Origin: Ancylostoma caninum
Taxonomy: Eukaryota > Nematoda > Chromadorea > Rhabditida > Ancylostomatidae
Reading direction: 5' to 3'
Length of the DNA: 64,000 nt
Assembly: GCA_037903475.1 (NCBI GenBank)
Contig: JBAJFG010000172.1
Span: forward strand, 1-64,000
The notes under the pieces were generated by a model. That model saw only the letters and a program-made list of their open reading frames with translations, did no database searches and had not been told where the DNA came from. Both the position numbers and the translations under genes were made by a program. Shown here piece by piece: positions 38,027 through 48,828 of the stretch (within the stretch, counting starts at the first letter, position 1; each line of letters opens with the position of its first letter).

Positions 38027-39859
38027 GTGAGTCGGTCGTCGGTGGCGTTGTTGGCAGCATCTGCAAACACACACACACATGCAGAGTTTTATATTTGGAC
38101 GTGTGTTGTGTGTGGATTCTTTATCACTCAGTCACTACTTGTGTGTAACAACAGCTCGTGGCGGCGACGACTTGGCGGAGAGCAGCAGTTGGCGCGGGCG
38201 GGCGCCAGCGATTTGCTGCTGCTGCTGAAGTTGTTGCCACCATGTGCTGGCAGCACGCGGCTGAGTCGGACGGCTTCAGCGCCCGCTGACATGCACAACT
38301 GCACTGCACTCTTGTGTATGGATAATGATGTCATCTGGTCATGTGCGAATTGGACAGCTTCTTATAAGCTCGACAGCTGGATCCTCCCACGACGAAATCT
38401 CTAGGTTCCAACCTTGAGCAGTCCAGAAGTTTTCTTCTGAGAGAATTGCATCATTTTCTCGCGTCATTTCGAACTAGTCCGGGGTTTTGTCCATGTTTGT
38501 GCAAACCCCGATGCCTATACGATCCATCATTTTCACGCGTTCTTCATACATCTGTGTTTTTTCATACTGATTTCGACGGATCCTGTTAAGAGACCATAGA
38601 ACATCTGCAAACAAGTCCAGCCGTTCGGTAACGTTGTTTGCTGAACAAATCACAAGATGCAGCTTCTACTGATAAATATTCGTTCACCTTAGGACAAAAT
38701 TTTGCTGCTCGCGTCAGTGCGCACGCGTGAGATCGTGCTCGGACCATTGGGGGAAGTGGTTTTGCACGAGTTTTGCACGAAAAGTACGTGGTGCGCTCTG
38801 CCTTCGACGTATGGAGGCTCGGAAAGCACAAAGTTGTCCCTGAGATTTGTACTGCAACTAAGAACTCTCTATCTAGTATGCGGTTCTTGCAAATTTCCAG
38901 GTAGTCCTTGAAAAATTGAGCCGAATTTCATGAATTGGTTCCTATTTTCTGCGTTTATTGGTGTAGAAATCGGATTTTTCGATACCGGCGTGTAGTTCTC
39001 GGGATTTTAACTATTTCTTGAAGTGAGAACTTCTTCAGTAAAACTACTTTCGTTGATTTTGGTTCATTTTGTTGTAATTTGCATGAAACTACCAATTATT
39101 TGAATTTGCTACTCTTTTCCGCAATTTCCCTAACCATTTGCCTTTGTTTATATTTTACTCGCGTTGATTGGTAAGCTTACTTGAATCAATTAAAATCATG
39201 ATGATAATAAAAATAGGTCTCCCCCATGAATGATAGCTGAAAATGTTACAAAACCATGCTGAAACTATCACGAATCTGCCGGCTATGTATTGATTTTGTG
39301 CTGGAAATCAGGATTGGGAAATCCGTCCTGTTTCGTTCGAGTTTCATTCACATAAACTGCTATGGATTTGGTCATCATTTTAATGTTGAATGCTGGAACA
39401 CGGGCTCCACGTCCTCTTATTGTTATTTCCTCTTCTTTTCTGCAGAAGCAGCCAACATTTCCTAGTCTTCTGGTGTTTGATGCTCAACATTCGCCCCTAG
39501 CGAGCAACACGTTTCTTTATCTTTGGCTGGAAAGGTCGTGTTTTCGTTTATCTTACGTGTGTCCTTCACAAATGTTCCCATTCTGTTGTTGATGAGGAAA
39601 TATGAACTATATGTTTCTGCAAATATCGTCTGATTTTCTATGGTAATAGGCGTGGAGTGATTGATGCATTACGCCCCGTAAGAGTCTATGAAAATATTTT
39701 TCTTTTCAGATAGTAGGCGTTGTGCCGTTGTGCGCTCGCCGCTTTCCTCGTTAACTGGTACCCCACTGAAAAGCGCATCCAGTCGTGTATCATCGCCGAT
39801 TAGCCAGTAACCATACACATACACGCATCGGAAGTGTTACACAGCGGTCAAATCCATCG

Positions 39860-40009
39860 ATGGAAACAACCTCAGCTGACCTCGCCGTTGCCCTTTCATG
39901 TGTGTCCATGGTCCCTGCCAAGGAGCTGGGACGCAGGAAGCTCGAACTGAAGCTGATCACGGAGAATTCGGAGGCGGAAAATGTTTGTGAGGCGAGTTCT
40001 TCAGCAAGA
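39860..40009 (+). CDS. Probable first coding exon of the PPP1R3 gene
   Basis: A 50-codon frame starts at ATG 39860, after an in-frame TGA at about 39767, and reads METTSADLAVALSCVSMV onward to EASSSAR. It can end in phase 0 at GCAAGA|GTATGC, matching the phase-0 start of the exon at 41525, and the joined text (SSSAR then YDPPSP) reads naturally. A strong acceptor (TTTTCTTTTCAG) at 39709 would place a 5' untranslated segment or trans-splice site about 150 bases upstream. A second donor (GTTTGT) at 39985 would also keep phase. The donor is weak and the N-terminus is not conserved in the family, so this is a model and not a certainty. Confidence 0.5.
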
Positions 40010-43000
40010 GTATGCACAAAAATCAGAAGACTAAAAAGCAGAACTTGAAAATCAAACCCGAGTCCTTGAACTTCGAAAAAAAATGGGTATAGGACTAGTT
40101 TCACATGTTTGGGTTTGTGCATGATAAATGCTGAAAAAGGGGCGGGCCCATGAATGAAATATTGCAGTAATTCTCTGAAAAATGCTTTAAAAGGCTGTGG
40201 AATACTAGTATAGCCAAGTATTCACAGGCTACTATGGTGTCCGCAAATTTTTCCTCTGGTCTCTACTTTCACTTCAAGGTTTGAGTTTATCCATTGGTCC
40301 TTTGTAATTCTTGGGTTGCATTCATAAATGAGATTACCCAGGGTAAACGTGTTAACACTCCGCAGATTTACCCGTCGTTAACAAGGGCGTTAACACGTCT
40401 ACCCTGGGTAACCTCAGTGATGCATCGTGGCCCTGCAATGTAGGAGTCCTTGTACTGTCTGGCTGGTATAGATTCTAATGGTATTCCTATACTTCATCTT
40501 CCCAAAATGAATCAAAGTAAACTGAAGTTGGAAGCGACAGGGTCAATGGAAAAGATGCGTATCGATTGCCACGTTGCATCGCTTGGATCCTCTACATTCA
40601 CCTCGCATCTCTTCCCATCGCTTCCAGTTGTGGTCACTTATGAAGTGTGGGGTACCCTAAGCTTGTATGACCGAGCTATTACTGTAGTGCAAACTTTAGT
40701 GAGAGATCCTATGTTTCGGGTTTTCTGAGTGATCCTTACGAGATACTTCTGTAGCTATTGAACGGTTTTTTTGTGGGCTCATTTGGGTTGCATTTGAAAA
40801 ATTTCGGGAGTGAAACGTTGTTCGTGTGAAGGGCGGTGCGGTCGATTACTGTGATTGGTCAGTTCGATGGTCTGGCCAATCGTAGAGCTCGGCCGTACCG
40901 CCCCTTCGACATATACCTCTTCACACTCGAAAATTGGGGGTTCTTTCTGAAAGCCTGTGACGAGGAAGTTATACTTCTGTATAACGGTCATGGACTATCA
41001 ATCGCTTATCTTTATGCGATTTTTGAGAACCGTCATTTTTATTCTATTTATCTGTAACTATTGGATAGTTTTTGGATATTTTGAACAGAGGATGAGGAAA
41101 AAATCTCATTTATCGAGCGTGTTAGGGCCCTTTATTTCTGAAACATCAACGTGTCCAATTCATCGACGTGAACTGCACGAGGTTCGGCGTGAACGTTTCG
41201 CTAATTGGGCACGTGAATTGCGTGGCGATGATTACTGATGATCAAGTCATATTGATTGTTCTCTTCGATAACTTTTCACGGAACACGCGCAGTTTTGCTG
41301 CATGGGTTAACGCGCTGTTTGTCCAACTGGGTCGCACCTGGCGCTTATCATTGCCGTTTTCGTAACCGAATTAGGATCAACACATTCGAGCGGCTCGTGC
41401 GAAAACAACGACGAAACGCGTGATTTTTTCGAGCACTCACACGTACCAGCCACATTATAAAAATGAGTTATGGTGCCAAACACCGATTAGGTCGTTATAG
41501 TTGATATATCCACACATTTTTCAGTACGATCCACCATCACCGTGCTACAGTAACCCCACTGATAGCGAACCACCATCGCCGGATTCTGGATTCTCATCGG
41601 ACGAGAGCGCTTCGCCGTTAGCGCATAGGTAGGATTTTGATTTTATGTTGGGAAAGGGGGTGGATAGTCTGCGGATGTGTGGGTTGTATAGCTTGGTACG
41701 TATTCAGAAGGACTGGTGCACTTTGCTGAATTGTTCCGAATGGGGCGTGGGTTGGATCTTGTGGAATTTACAGTGATTTTCTGGACAGGATTTTATTACC
41801 TATTTATTTTTGAAGAGGGGGTTCCCACAGTAAAGATGGGTCGAGCTTCTCTTAGGGTATGAACCATCCTAGGCCTGGATGTATAGTTGAGATTACCCAG
41901 GGTAAACGTGTTGGCGCCCGCGTTAACGATGGGTTAGATTTGTGTGGTGCTAGAACAGTTACCCTAGGTAACCTTAGCGGTGTGTGTTTGTGGCCTCTAG
42001 AGGAGTGAAGAACGGGTTTCCTAACCCTGATGTACTTTAACGATTTCCCAGTGGAACCCCTGTTTACCTTGAATATCGTTCGACATGGCTGTTTACCCAA
42101 ATAATCCCCTCCGCTAATTACAGTACCCTTGGGTCGCACCTAGAAAAAGCTAGCAGCTTTAGGACAGCTCATCTGTGAAGAATGTATTTCTTTGTGTATT
42201 TAGGAGATTCGTGTTAGCAGTGTTGACGGCTTAACAACGCGTGGGCTGAGCAAGCGTCTGAGTCGGGGGACATAAAAACTGCCCTAATACCGTGTAATCC
42301 CAACCACATGAGTAATCTGCTTTGTTTCGAGTGCGCTTGTTTCGATTTGTTTCGATGTACCTGTCAGCTGGTAGGGGAGCTGTTGAGTTCAGCGCAGGTA
42401 CGAGTTGTCTAACATTGTAGCTATACCTGGACACCCCGTCCGCATCCCTTGAACACTTGGATTACGACAGTTTTTGCTGCAAAGCGCGGTGGTGCTAGTG
42501 AAATTCTTGATGTGGGGCCTGGATGAGATATGAGGCAGTGCTAGTGCCGCAGAATAGGGTATTCTTTGGAGATTATAGCCAGCCGCCTTGTTTTTCTCGC
42601 GATTATGGCGCTGAAGTGTTCTAGAAAGTCCAGGATCACCACCGTTTTCAACGACGCTCGAGCTGATGTGTACAGAACTGGACGAGTTTTCTTCCTGCGC
42701 TTGCTCGGCGTCCTATAACACTAGTGAATTTATGTGTTTTCTGATGGCCATGACATCCAACTCTGTCGAAATTCTCAACTTCACAGCATGACGATGACGA
42801 CGCACGCGAGCCTGCGAACACATGGAAACGAGCCAGTTTTGTACGAGTAATGACTGCTGAGAATGGATGATTATTAATTGTTTGTTTACTACACCCGGCT
42901 ACTCATCGTTGTCGCTCGTTCGTTCGCTCACCCGATCGCACCCCCACACCGTCCCATTCGATGTGGTGGGCCATTTATCTCCGGCGACGACGACGTTGTG

Positions 43001-46000
43001 TTTATACTAAAGAACGTGGAAGTATGGTGATTCCCGGCAGCTGTATTTGTTCCGCGTTACTGTCGTCAGGTAGGCGGGCGGGGGGGGGGTGATGGGCGTT
43101 TCGGCGGAACCAGGAGGAATTCCGTGGGTTCCTGGACTCTGGAATGAGCAATGAGCTTGGGAAAACCTTTGACGCTGATATGGTACTCGGCGATGATGAA
43201 AAAGAAAGGGAAAATCATGTTTGTAGACCTCTCCACGTGTGTCAACAGATCTTTGAGACCCTCCAATCCAAGGAAAATTAAGATTTCCACGCGCGCCCAT
43301 TTTTTTGCAACGAAAATCGAGTGCTGAGCGGGCTAATGAGCTGTGTAGCACGCGAAAGTACTTGAACGAGGCAATATTAGCTGCGAATCCACAGAACAAG
43401 CAGAGGATTGAAGGTGCATGACTGATGAGGATGAAGCTCAGGCCTAGAGTGAAATAGATTAATCTTCATCAAAAATAAATTTAAACAAGGAACAGATGCG
43501 ACTGCAGAAAGGGCAAATGGTCCCAAGAATTTTCCCACCTGACGCGATCCTAGGTTTGTTCCCAAATGATGTGTTCAGCGGCATCCATAACTTTTAGGTC
43601 AGTCCGGGGCGATTGCCTCGCCGACAGATCCGATGTAATAAGTCCTCCGTGATGGATATAAATCGTTTGTTTTTCTGTGAAATGGGTGAAGGAATCCCTT
43701 TATGGGTTGAATTGAGGGCTCATGAAGATGATACTGATGTGAGAAATATGTGGTACGATCTGCGTTATGCGTCCCTTACGAAGAAGGCATCTTATTATGT
43801 CGCAGAATTTGACAGATTCTTCCTGAAGATTCGGCTTTTCACGTATTTTTCTGAGGGGAGGCTCAGACTGTTCAGGAAAAGGGAGGGTCCCTGACCCACT
43901 ATGATTCCTCTACGTCCAAACTTAGCGGAATGCTACCATAAGAACTACATGTTTGGGTTACACTTAAGTGGAAAGAAAAGTTCTTGAGAGAACGCTAATT
44001 CTTTGAAGTAAGGGCATGGATTCATGGATGGACAGTGGGTAAAACGACATGATTGAGGCTGTGATTAGGGTAACCCAAGTAATTTGAGAAAACGAGGGTG
44101 TACAGGGCATCAGATTAAAGGATTGTCGATGGGTAACATGGAATATATGAAGCTGTGATCAGGGTAACCAAGTCTATGGTGTTTTATTTCAAAGCATGAG
44201 AAACAGGTATGTAGATGGTGTTTAAGCTATAGATATTTGCTCCGAATTGTCAAAATCTAGAATGAAAAGGAAAAGAATGGAGTAGCCGAAGCATTTTTAC
44301 GGCTTTTGGGTGCACGTTACTGATACTTTATCCAGAAATTTTTCCAGAGATGCTCGAAGCCGCACTCTGCCATCAGCGTTACGTCGTTCACGATCAAAAG
44401 TCTGTGCGAAACGTGTACGTTTCGCAGATGCGCTCGGATTGGATTTGGAGAAGCGCCAGTATTTCACTGACAAGGAATCTAATCCGTAAGTGTTCATTTT
44501 CTGTTCGTTTTCCTCAAATCCAGGATTCCGGGATCTGTGTGATTTTTATCCAGATTCTTTTCAGTTTCCCTACACCACCATCTTCCCCAACACCAGAACA
44601 CCGTCTGATTCTGACCAATTTCGTCTATCGCACCGAGTCGGAGTACAATCAACGTGCTCATGATGATTTTGTGTGTTTGGCGAAACTTCGCGCACAAGGC
44701 CGAACAATAGTTGGCCAGATCAACGTCGCCAACATTGCCTTCACTAAAGAAGTGGGTATCGTTGTGAAAAAGTGGCAAGTGACGAGCGCTGTTAGGTCCT
44801 AAACAGATCCAGTCTCAGGCAAGAAGGATAGTTTTCATTGTTCCAGGTGGCAATCCGTTATACGACCAACGACTGGGCGAGTTACGATGAAGTAGCCGCC
44901 TCGTATGGACATAATGTCTTTGGAGCGAACAATGTTGACGCGTTCGTGTTCTCCCTGATGCTCCCAACTGATATGAAGGTTAGTGGTGATAGTGTTTTAT
45001 TATTAACTGGTAATTGTACACCCGGAATGGAGGAAGGGGGGGGGGGGGTAAAGAGTAGTGCGGTAGCCAATTGATAAAGGTGTTTTGAAGACGACGGAGC
45101 TGGGTTGCTAAGAGATTGTTCGCTTGTCCTTCCGCGTTGTTTGCTTCTAGTTGGCTTGTTTAGTTGTTACTGGTAGGAGATTGATTATTGTTAGGGCTTT
45201 GAAAGTCGCACTAGGTGTTTTGGGGGTTGGGGGGGAGGGAATACAGGGGTCCTGGTATTGGGATTGGTCGCTACTTTCGTCTTGCATCATTTCTGGTCAA
45301 GGATTTGTTAAAAGTTTTGCATCTTAGCTTGGATTAGAGAAAGTTAATTGATCGGGGACCAGTTCTCGCACTTTACAGGTTCTCACAGGTTATTCATGAT
45401 GAAACTATTTTTCCTTAAAACAAAACTAGTCGAGAAAGAATTAACTGATTGGGGACCAGTTCTCAGTTTCAAGTTTCAGTCACTTCTGGGTATGAACCAG
45501 GGTGACTTCCTTAAAGCTTCGAATTAATTCCGCTCGAGACAAGACTGGGCGACGAAGGGCTCATTTATTGGGGAACAGTTCTCGTGTCACAGTCAATGTT
45601 GTGCATAGTAGCAAAGCTTCTAGTAATTTTAGGTTCAAATAGTGATATTACAAGCGTGAAAATTGAACTTTGATACTCTGAAGATTGGCATCATCGGAGG
45701 AGCACTCGTGTTCCTTACTTCGCATTTTGAACATAAAACCTGATGGCGTAACGGTGACTAGTTCTCGCATTTCCATTGATTTTGATCACAGAACTCTCCA
45801 TAACTTTACATAATCAGAGTATATAAGTTTCTATGAGAATCTCGGCATGGAATGATCCTCGGGACGCCTCTTCGCAGTGAAAAAGGATTTTGGACGTACG
45901 CTTTTCAAAGTGCGTCTTTTTTCGGGTCAGCTGGGGACCAGTTCTCGCATTCCCAGCCAATTTGGTAGTAGCAGAACCCGATATACTTGAGGTCAGGAGG

Positions 46001-46383
46001 GTAGGGGGTGTAAATGGAAGGAAAGACTTCAAAGAGTTTCTGAAGAATTTTCTCTTCTCGCTTTCTCTCCAGAATTTTTCGCTATCAAAATGTTTCCTTT
46101 TCAGGACGGTCAATGCCAGTTCTGTGTGCGCTTCGCCGTCGAAGGCCACGAGTACTGGGATAGTAACGGTGGCGCGAACTACCGTGTGAACATGGTGCAA
46201 GACACGACAGCACCACATCACGGCAACAACGCCACCCCGTCACCACCAAAACCGACGACACACTCAGTGACATCCACGTCGTCGTTCTTCACACCACGTC
46301 GTTTACGCCGTTGGGGTCGAGCTCAAGAAGAGTCGGATGACGAGAGCTCGCGCGTCTACATACCTCGCCGTAGAGTGCTGTAG
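39860..46383 (+). CDS. PPP1R3-family glycogen-targeting subunit of protein phosphatase 1 (gene span)
   Basis: This multi-exon gene should bring the PP1 catalytic subunit to glycogen, promoting dephosphorylation of glycogen synthase and phosphorylase. Exons are 39860-40009 (tentative), 41525-41628, 44348-44485, 44565-44751, 44847-44978 and 46105-46383. Intron phases agree at every junction, giving about 329 residues. In order the protein has a Ser/Pro/Asp-rich segment (about 51-84), the PP1-docking motif KRVRFAD (about 106-112), a PTPPSSPTPE linker, and a CBM21 domain (about 146-270) with WASYDEV and YWDSNGGANY. A basic and acidic tail ends in YIPRRRVL. Domain content and length fit animal PPP1R3 proteins. 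The family assignment is firm from exon 41525 onward. The first exon is inferred, and alternative starts are possible. Introns reach 2.7 kb and contain MITEs. Confidence 0.9.
40318..40426. repeat. MITE family 1 copy, close to consensus
   Basis: About 109 bases and nearly a perfect palindrome. The arms read ATGAGATTACCCAGGGTAAA, then CGTGTTAACAC, and the inverted counterpart GTTAACACGTCTACCCTGGG ending TGATGCATC. The centre contains CAGATTTACCCGTCGTTAAC. It lies in the first intron of the PPP1R3 model. It has no coding capacity. Confidence 0.8.
40801..40933. repeat. MITE family 2 copy downstream of the first PPP1R3 exon
   Basis: GGGCGGTGCGGTCGATTACT and GTGATTGGTCAGTTCGATGG are mirrored by TCTGGCCAATCG and GCTCGGCCGTACCGCCCCTT. 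The outer ends TGTGAAG and CTTCACA also pair. Confidence 0.75.
41525..41628 (+). CDS. PPP1R3 exon: Ser/Pro/Asp-rich N-terminal segment
   Basis: The exon has an acceptor CATTTTTCAG and a donor CATAG|GTAGG. It starts in phase 0 and leaves two bases that complete an Arg codon with the exon at 44348. The product (YDPPSPCYSNPTDSEPPSPD and following SGFSSDESASPLAH) is rich in S-P and acidic residues. It is a plausible kinase-target region before the PP1-docking motif. Third codon positions are C/G-rich, as in the other sure exons. Confidence 0.8.
41878..41985. repeat. MITE family 1 copy in a PPP1R3 intron
   Basis: It starts GATGTATAGTTGAGATTACC and carries CAGGGTAAACGTGTTGGCGC. The right arm CAGTTACCCTAGGTAACCTT is more diverged. 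It is inserted 250 bases after the exon at 41525-41628 on the intron side. Confidence 0.75.
43652..43894 (+). other. Coding-like 80-codon frame inside a PPP1R3 intron
   Basis: An uninterrupted frame runs from ATG to TGA in the 2.7-kb intron, on the same strand as the host gene. It reads MDINRLFFCEMGEGIPLWVE at the start, with DVRNMWYDLRYASL and YYVAEFDRFFLK later. The composition is protein-like (few Ser/Cys, many D/E/R/K and aromatics). It has no recognised domain, no strong acceptor just upstream, and its third positions are not C/G-rich like the real exons. It could be a nested gene, a relic or chance. Confidence 0.2.
44348..44485 (+). CDS. PPP1R3 exon carrying the PP1-docking motif
   Basis: The exon lies between TTTTTCCAG and CC|GTAAGT. 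It encodes DARSRTLPSALRR, a basic stretch, then KRVRFADALGLDLEKRQYFT. KRVRF fits the RVxF docking consensus. The following FADALG...L pattern is typical of PPP1R3 proteins just before the CBM21 domain. The preceding intron is the largest in the gene (about 2.7 kb). Confidence 0.93.
44565..44751 (+). CDS. PPP1R3 exon: linker and first half of CBM21
   Basis: The intron before it is only 79 bases. The exon encodes FPTPPSSPTPEHRL, then the start of the CBM21 fold (LAKLRAQGRTIVGQINVANI, FTKE), and ends in phase 0 at GAA|GTGGGT. The pattern of a bulky-residue strand followed by G-x-I-x-V-x-N-I-A-F-x-K matches the start of the carbohydrate-binding domain in this family. Confidence 0.93.
44847..44978 (+). 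CDS. PPP1R3 exon: CBM21 core
   Basis: The exon is 132 bases, phase 0 at both ends, between TTGTTCCAG and AAG|GTTAGT. It encodes VAIRYTTNDWASYDEVAASY, then a loop, then DAFVFSLMLPTDMK. V-x-I-R-Y-T-x-x-x-W and the hydrophobic F-x-F-x-L strand are core CBM21 features. The W is among the residues expected to help in glycogen binding. Confidence 0.93.
45350..45955. repeat. Degenerate intronic repeats with a GGGGACCAGTTCTCGCA core
   Basis: Five copies of a core close to GGGGACCAGTTCTCGCA lie at about 45354, 45451, 45570, 45755 and 45932, in the last intron of the PPP1R3 gene. Copies 1-3 are about 100 bases apart and are preceded by related text (GAGAAAG or CGACGAAG, then TTAATTGAT or TCATTTATT). 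The fourth copy is the most divergent (GGTGACTAGTTCTCGCA). This looks like an old tandem array of a roughly 100-base unit in which the core has decayed least. Confidence 0.7.
46105..46383 (+). CDS. PPP1R3 terminal exon: end of CBM21 and tail
   Basis: After a 1.1-kb intron the acceptor TTTCCTTTTCAG opens DGQCQFCVRFAVEGHEYWDS, then NGGANYRVNM. The aromatic and Asn residues of YWDSNGGANY are the conserved sugar-contact end of CBM21. A Thr/Ser/Pro/His-rich linker, a basic patch (PRRLRRWGR) and an acidic stretch (EESDDESS) follow. The protein ends in VYIPRRRVL with TAG at 46381-46383. A CAGT microsatellite begins about 30 bases into the 3' untranslated region. No AATAAA is seen in the next 1.5 kb, so the poly(A) site is unknown. 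Confidence 0.92.
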   Translation, partial: DGQCQFCVRFAVEGHEYWDSNGGANYRVNMVQDTTAPHHGNNATPSPPKPTTHSVTSTSSFFTPRRLRRWGRAQEESDDESSRVYIPRRRVL

Positions 46384-46409
46384 ATCCTCGACTTCACCAG
46401 TAGCTTCAA

Positions 46410-46433
46410 TCAGTCAGTCAGTCAGTCAGTTAG
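46410..46433. repeat. CAGT microsatellite in the PPP1R3 3' region
   Basis: Five tandem CAGT units and a degenerate sixth begin about 27 bases after the stop codon. Confidence 0.9.
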
Positions 46434-48395
46434 TGAATAAGTGCATGTGTGTTCGTCCCACCTTGTCATTTTGTGTATCAAAACTGTGTATGTTATGCTT
46501 GTGTGCGCCTTAGCAGCCACCCGTTTCTAGTGGTGGCAAGAATCGCACACTGGCGCGGGTAGTATATATCGTGTCGTGTCGCTCGGCGTCGCTTGATGTC
46601 GCTCGCTCATATATGATGATGATATTCGCTTGTGCTCGATTCCAAAAATCCTCTCTGTCAAGACTAAATGCGGTTTATTGTTGTGCCTTTTTTTTTCTTC
46701 TCGACGAAAGCATGGTTTATACTTCCACGCTACGCGAACGCGCTACTGGTTTTTATTTTCCTATTCATGGGTTCTGTTAACTGCAGTAGGTTTTACCTCG
46801 CTGTAAAACCGAATAGGTAGACGTATATGTATATATGTAGAGTAGCGTTAGTAAAGGGCGTTGAAGTATAAACATTGCTTCTTAATCATCTCATTCTATT
46901 TGCATGCAATTTCCTCTCACTTTTCCACACTATTTTTTCTCATATATTTTCAAATTTCCTCTGATGATGTATCACTAATGCACCGCACTGCGCATTATTG
47001 TAGAATTGTAGTAGTAGTACGTAGTTACCAGTAGTAGGGTAGCTCTCCCAACACAGCAAGACGTGACGAGCGACATTTTGTTGCCTGCTATGCTTGGCTT
47101 GTCGCTCGCCGCGTTGCGCCTCGTCTAACCTGATTGTGTTTGAGAGTTTTTTTTCAATCGCGTGTCAAATACGTTTTGGCCTTGTTTGCTGTCGGGTTTG
47201 TATGCTGTTGTTGTGCGTGGAACGTGTAAGGGCGACATGCGTCGGCTTCATATACTTGCCGACTCCTGTCGCTTGTCCCCGCCGAAGGTCCCCATCACCA
47301 CCATCACCCATCACTGAGAATGCGTGCTAAATGTGTATTATTGTGTCACATTGTGAAGCAGGTCGCATGTGCCTTATATGTATGTGTTTAACGTTGAAAA
47401 TGACCGTGTCTTCACAATTGTGCCTTATTTCACTCCTTGAAGTGTTACCCTTATCATCTCACACTGATCACGTGCCCGTGTTCCTCGTACCACCCCCGTG
47501 CCCCGTTCCCTAAGCCTTGAATAAGCAGCGCAAGGGCTGCCCTCGTCCACATATATTTGTTTCTTTTTTCTCCGTTCAGTAATAAGTTGCGTGGTGCTGT
47601 CCCTTGCCATACTTTGCCATGTATCCTGGTCATTTCTAGTTGTTCTTGTCACTGTTTGGCCTTATTCACTCCCCGTTACCCACCTAAGAAACCCCGTCCC
47701 AAACCCTTTGCTCCCAGTTTTGTTTAATCATCATGACACAAATACAACAGGATTGTGTTCTACGGGTACGCACTGTTTGTACATGTATACACCTTTCATT
47801 ACAAGATATATTTATTTTTCGCTCTGTTTTCTGTTCTTCTTTTCTTTTCGCTGTCTCTTTGAACATCATCAACACATCCGTATTTTTATCCTGTGCAAAT
47901 TGATATATAAATCATATATTTGCGATGATAAAGTACATGATAATACAACTTGTAAATGCAGCTGATAAACAAGTAAACAAGAAAAAACAAACAAACCAAT
48001 GGATCACAGACAAGTCAGAGAATATACTTGGATTCTAGGTGAAGTGTTGAGAAAATGTGGAGGAAGTTAGGAAGGAGTAAAGGTAATGAAATGCCTGGAT
48101 TCAGTTGGGTGGAGTTAGGGTTGAGGGGTAGGAGATCTAGGGTACAGTGTTTCCAGAGAGTGTAGCTGGTCCCAAGCGAAGCGGAACGATTGAAGAGGTT
48201 AGGAAGCTTTAAGCTTACGGGATAGGATAGACTAGGCTTTGTCTCTAGGGATAAGGGTGACCATAAACTCATCAGAATTACCCTTTGATGATGTTGGGCA
48301 TGACCATACTTCAACGCTTTATGGCCATATAATCCTTTGAAATTCCGGATTTAGAGCGAGAGAATGAAGAGCATGAATTGGATGGAAAGGGCTCG

Positions 48396-48503
48396 AATGC
48401 GTTATTGAGACTATCCAGGGTAAACATGTTGGCAATCGTGTTAACGAAGGGTAAATTTTTGAACTGTTGACACGTTTACCGTGGGTAATCTCAATGATGC
48501 ATG
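48396..48503. repeat. MITE family 1 copy
   Basis: The left end is AATGCGTTATTGAGACTATC and the right end GGGTAATCTCAATGATGCAT. Between them are the paired CAGGGTAAACATGTTGGCAA and GTTGACACGTTTACCGTG. Confidence 0.75.
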
Positions 48504-48708
48504 CGGCATCAATATGTATGAACATTTATGGACTATATATTATTGAAAATTAAAAAAAAAGATATTGTTTCACAGTTTAATGAACCAGCTTAGTTGTAGA
48601 TGGGTAAGGCTTTTCAGCTATTATCTACAGCATTTTATCAGGGTTACTGTAGATACTATATCCTCCGGAAAGCGATCTCAGCTAAACGGAGGTGCGTAGC
48701 TTATCAAA

Positions 48709-48828
48709 ATGCGTGCACTCGCGCGTCGGACGCATTCATTTGTGGGGAATTTCTTTGAAGATCAGGCTGCGACTGGGCCTATCCTTTATTGGAGGACGCA
48801 CGCATGTCGAACGCACGCATCTAGTATA
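48709..48828. repeat. MITE family 3 copy
   Basis: ATGCGTGCACTCGCGCGTCG on the left pairs with CGAACGCACGCATCTAG on the right. A tandem GGACGCACGCATG-TCGAACGCACGCATC lies at the right end. Confidence 0.65.

Larger units (their letters stand above)
28445..39709. other. Upstream region of the PPP1R3 gene
   Basis: It is less repetitive and somewhat richer in G+C than the left 28 kb, with only one copy each of MITE families 1 and 2. Several coding-like frames are listed separately. No promoter element can be named with confidence. It may hold alternative first exons and regulatory DNA, but that is inference from composition. Confidence 0.4.

Noticed and set aside
37904..38404. 166-codon plus-strand frame
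   Set aside because: It is Cys/Ser/Leu-rich and low in complexity around a GCT repeat, with no motif. The neighbouring frame with the GTGAGT donor is the better exon candidate.
44050..44175. Short repeated text GCTGTGATTAGGGTAACC / GCTGTGATCAGGGTAACC in a PPP1R3 intron
   Set aside because: Only two short copies; too little to define an element, though GGGTAACC may be a far-diverged MITE family 1 end.
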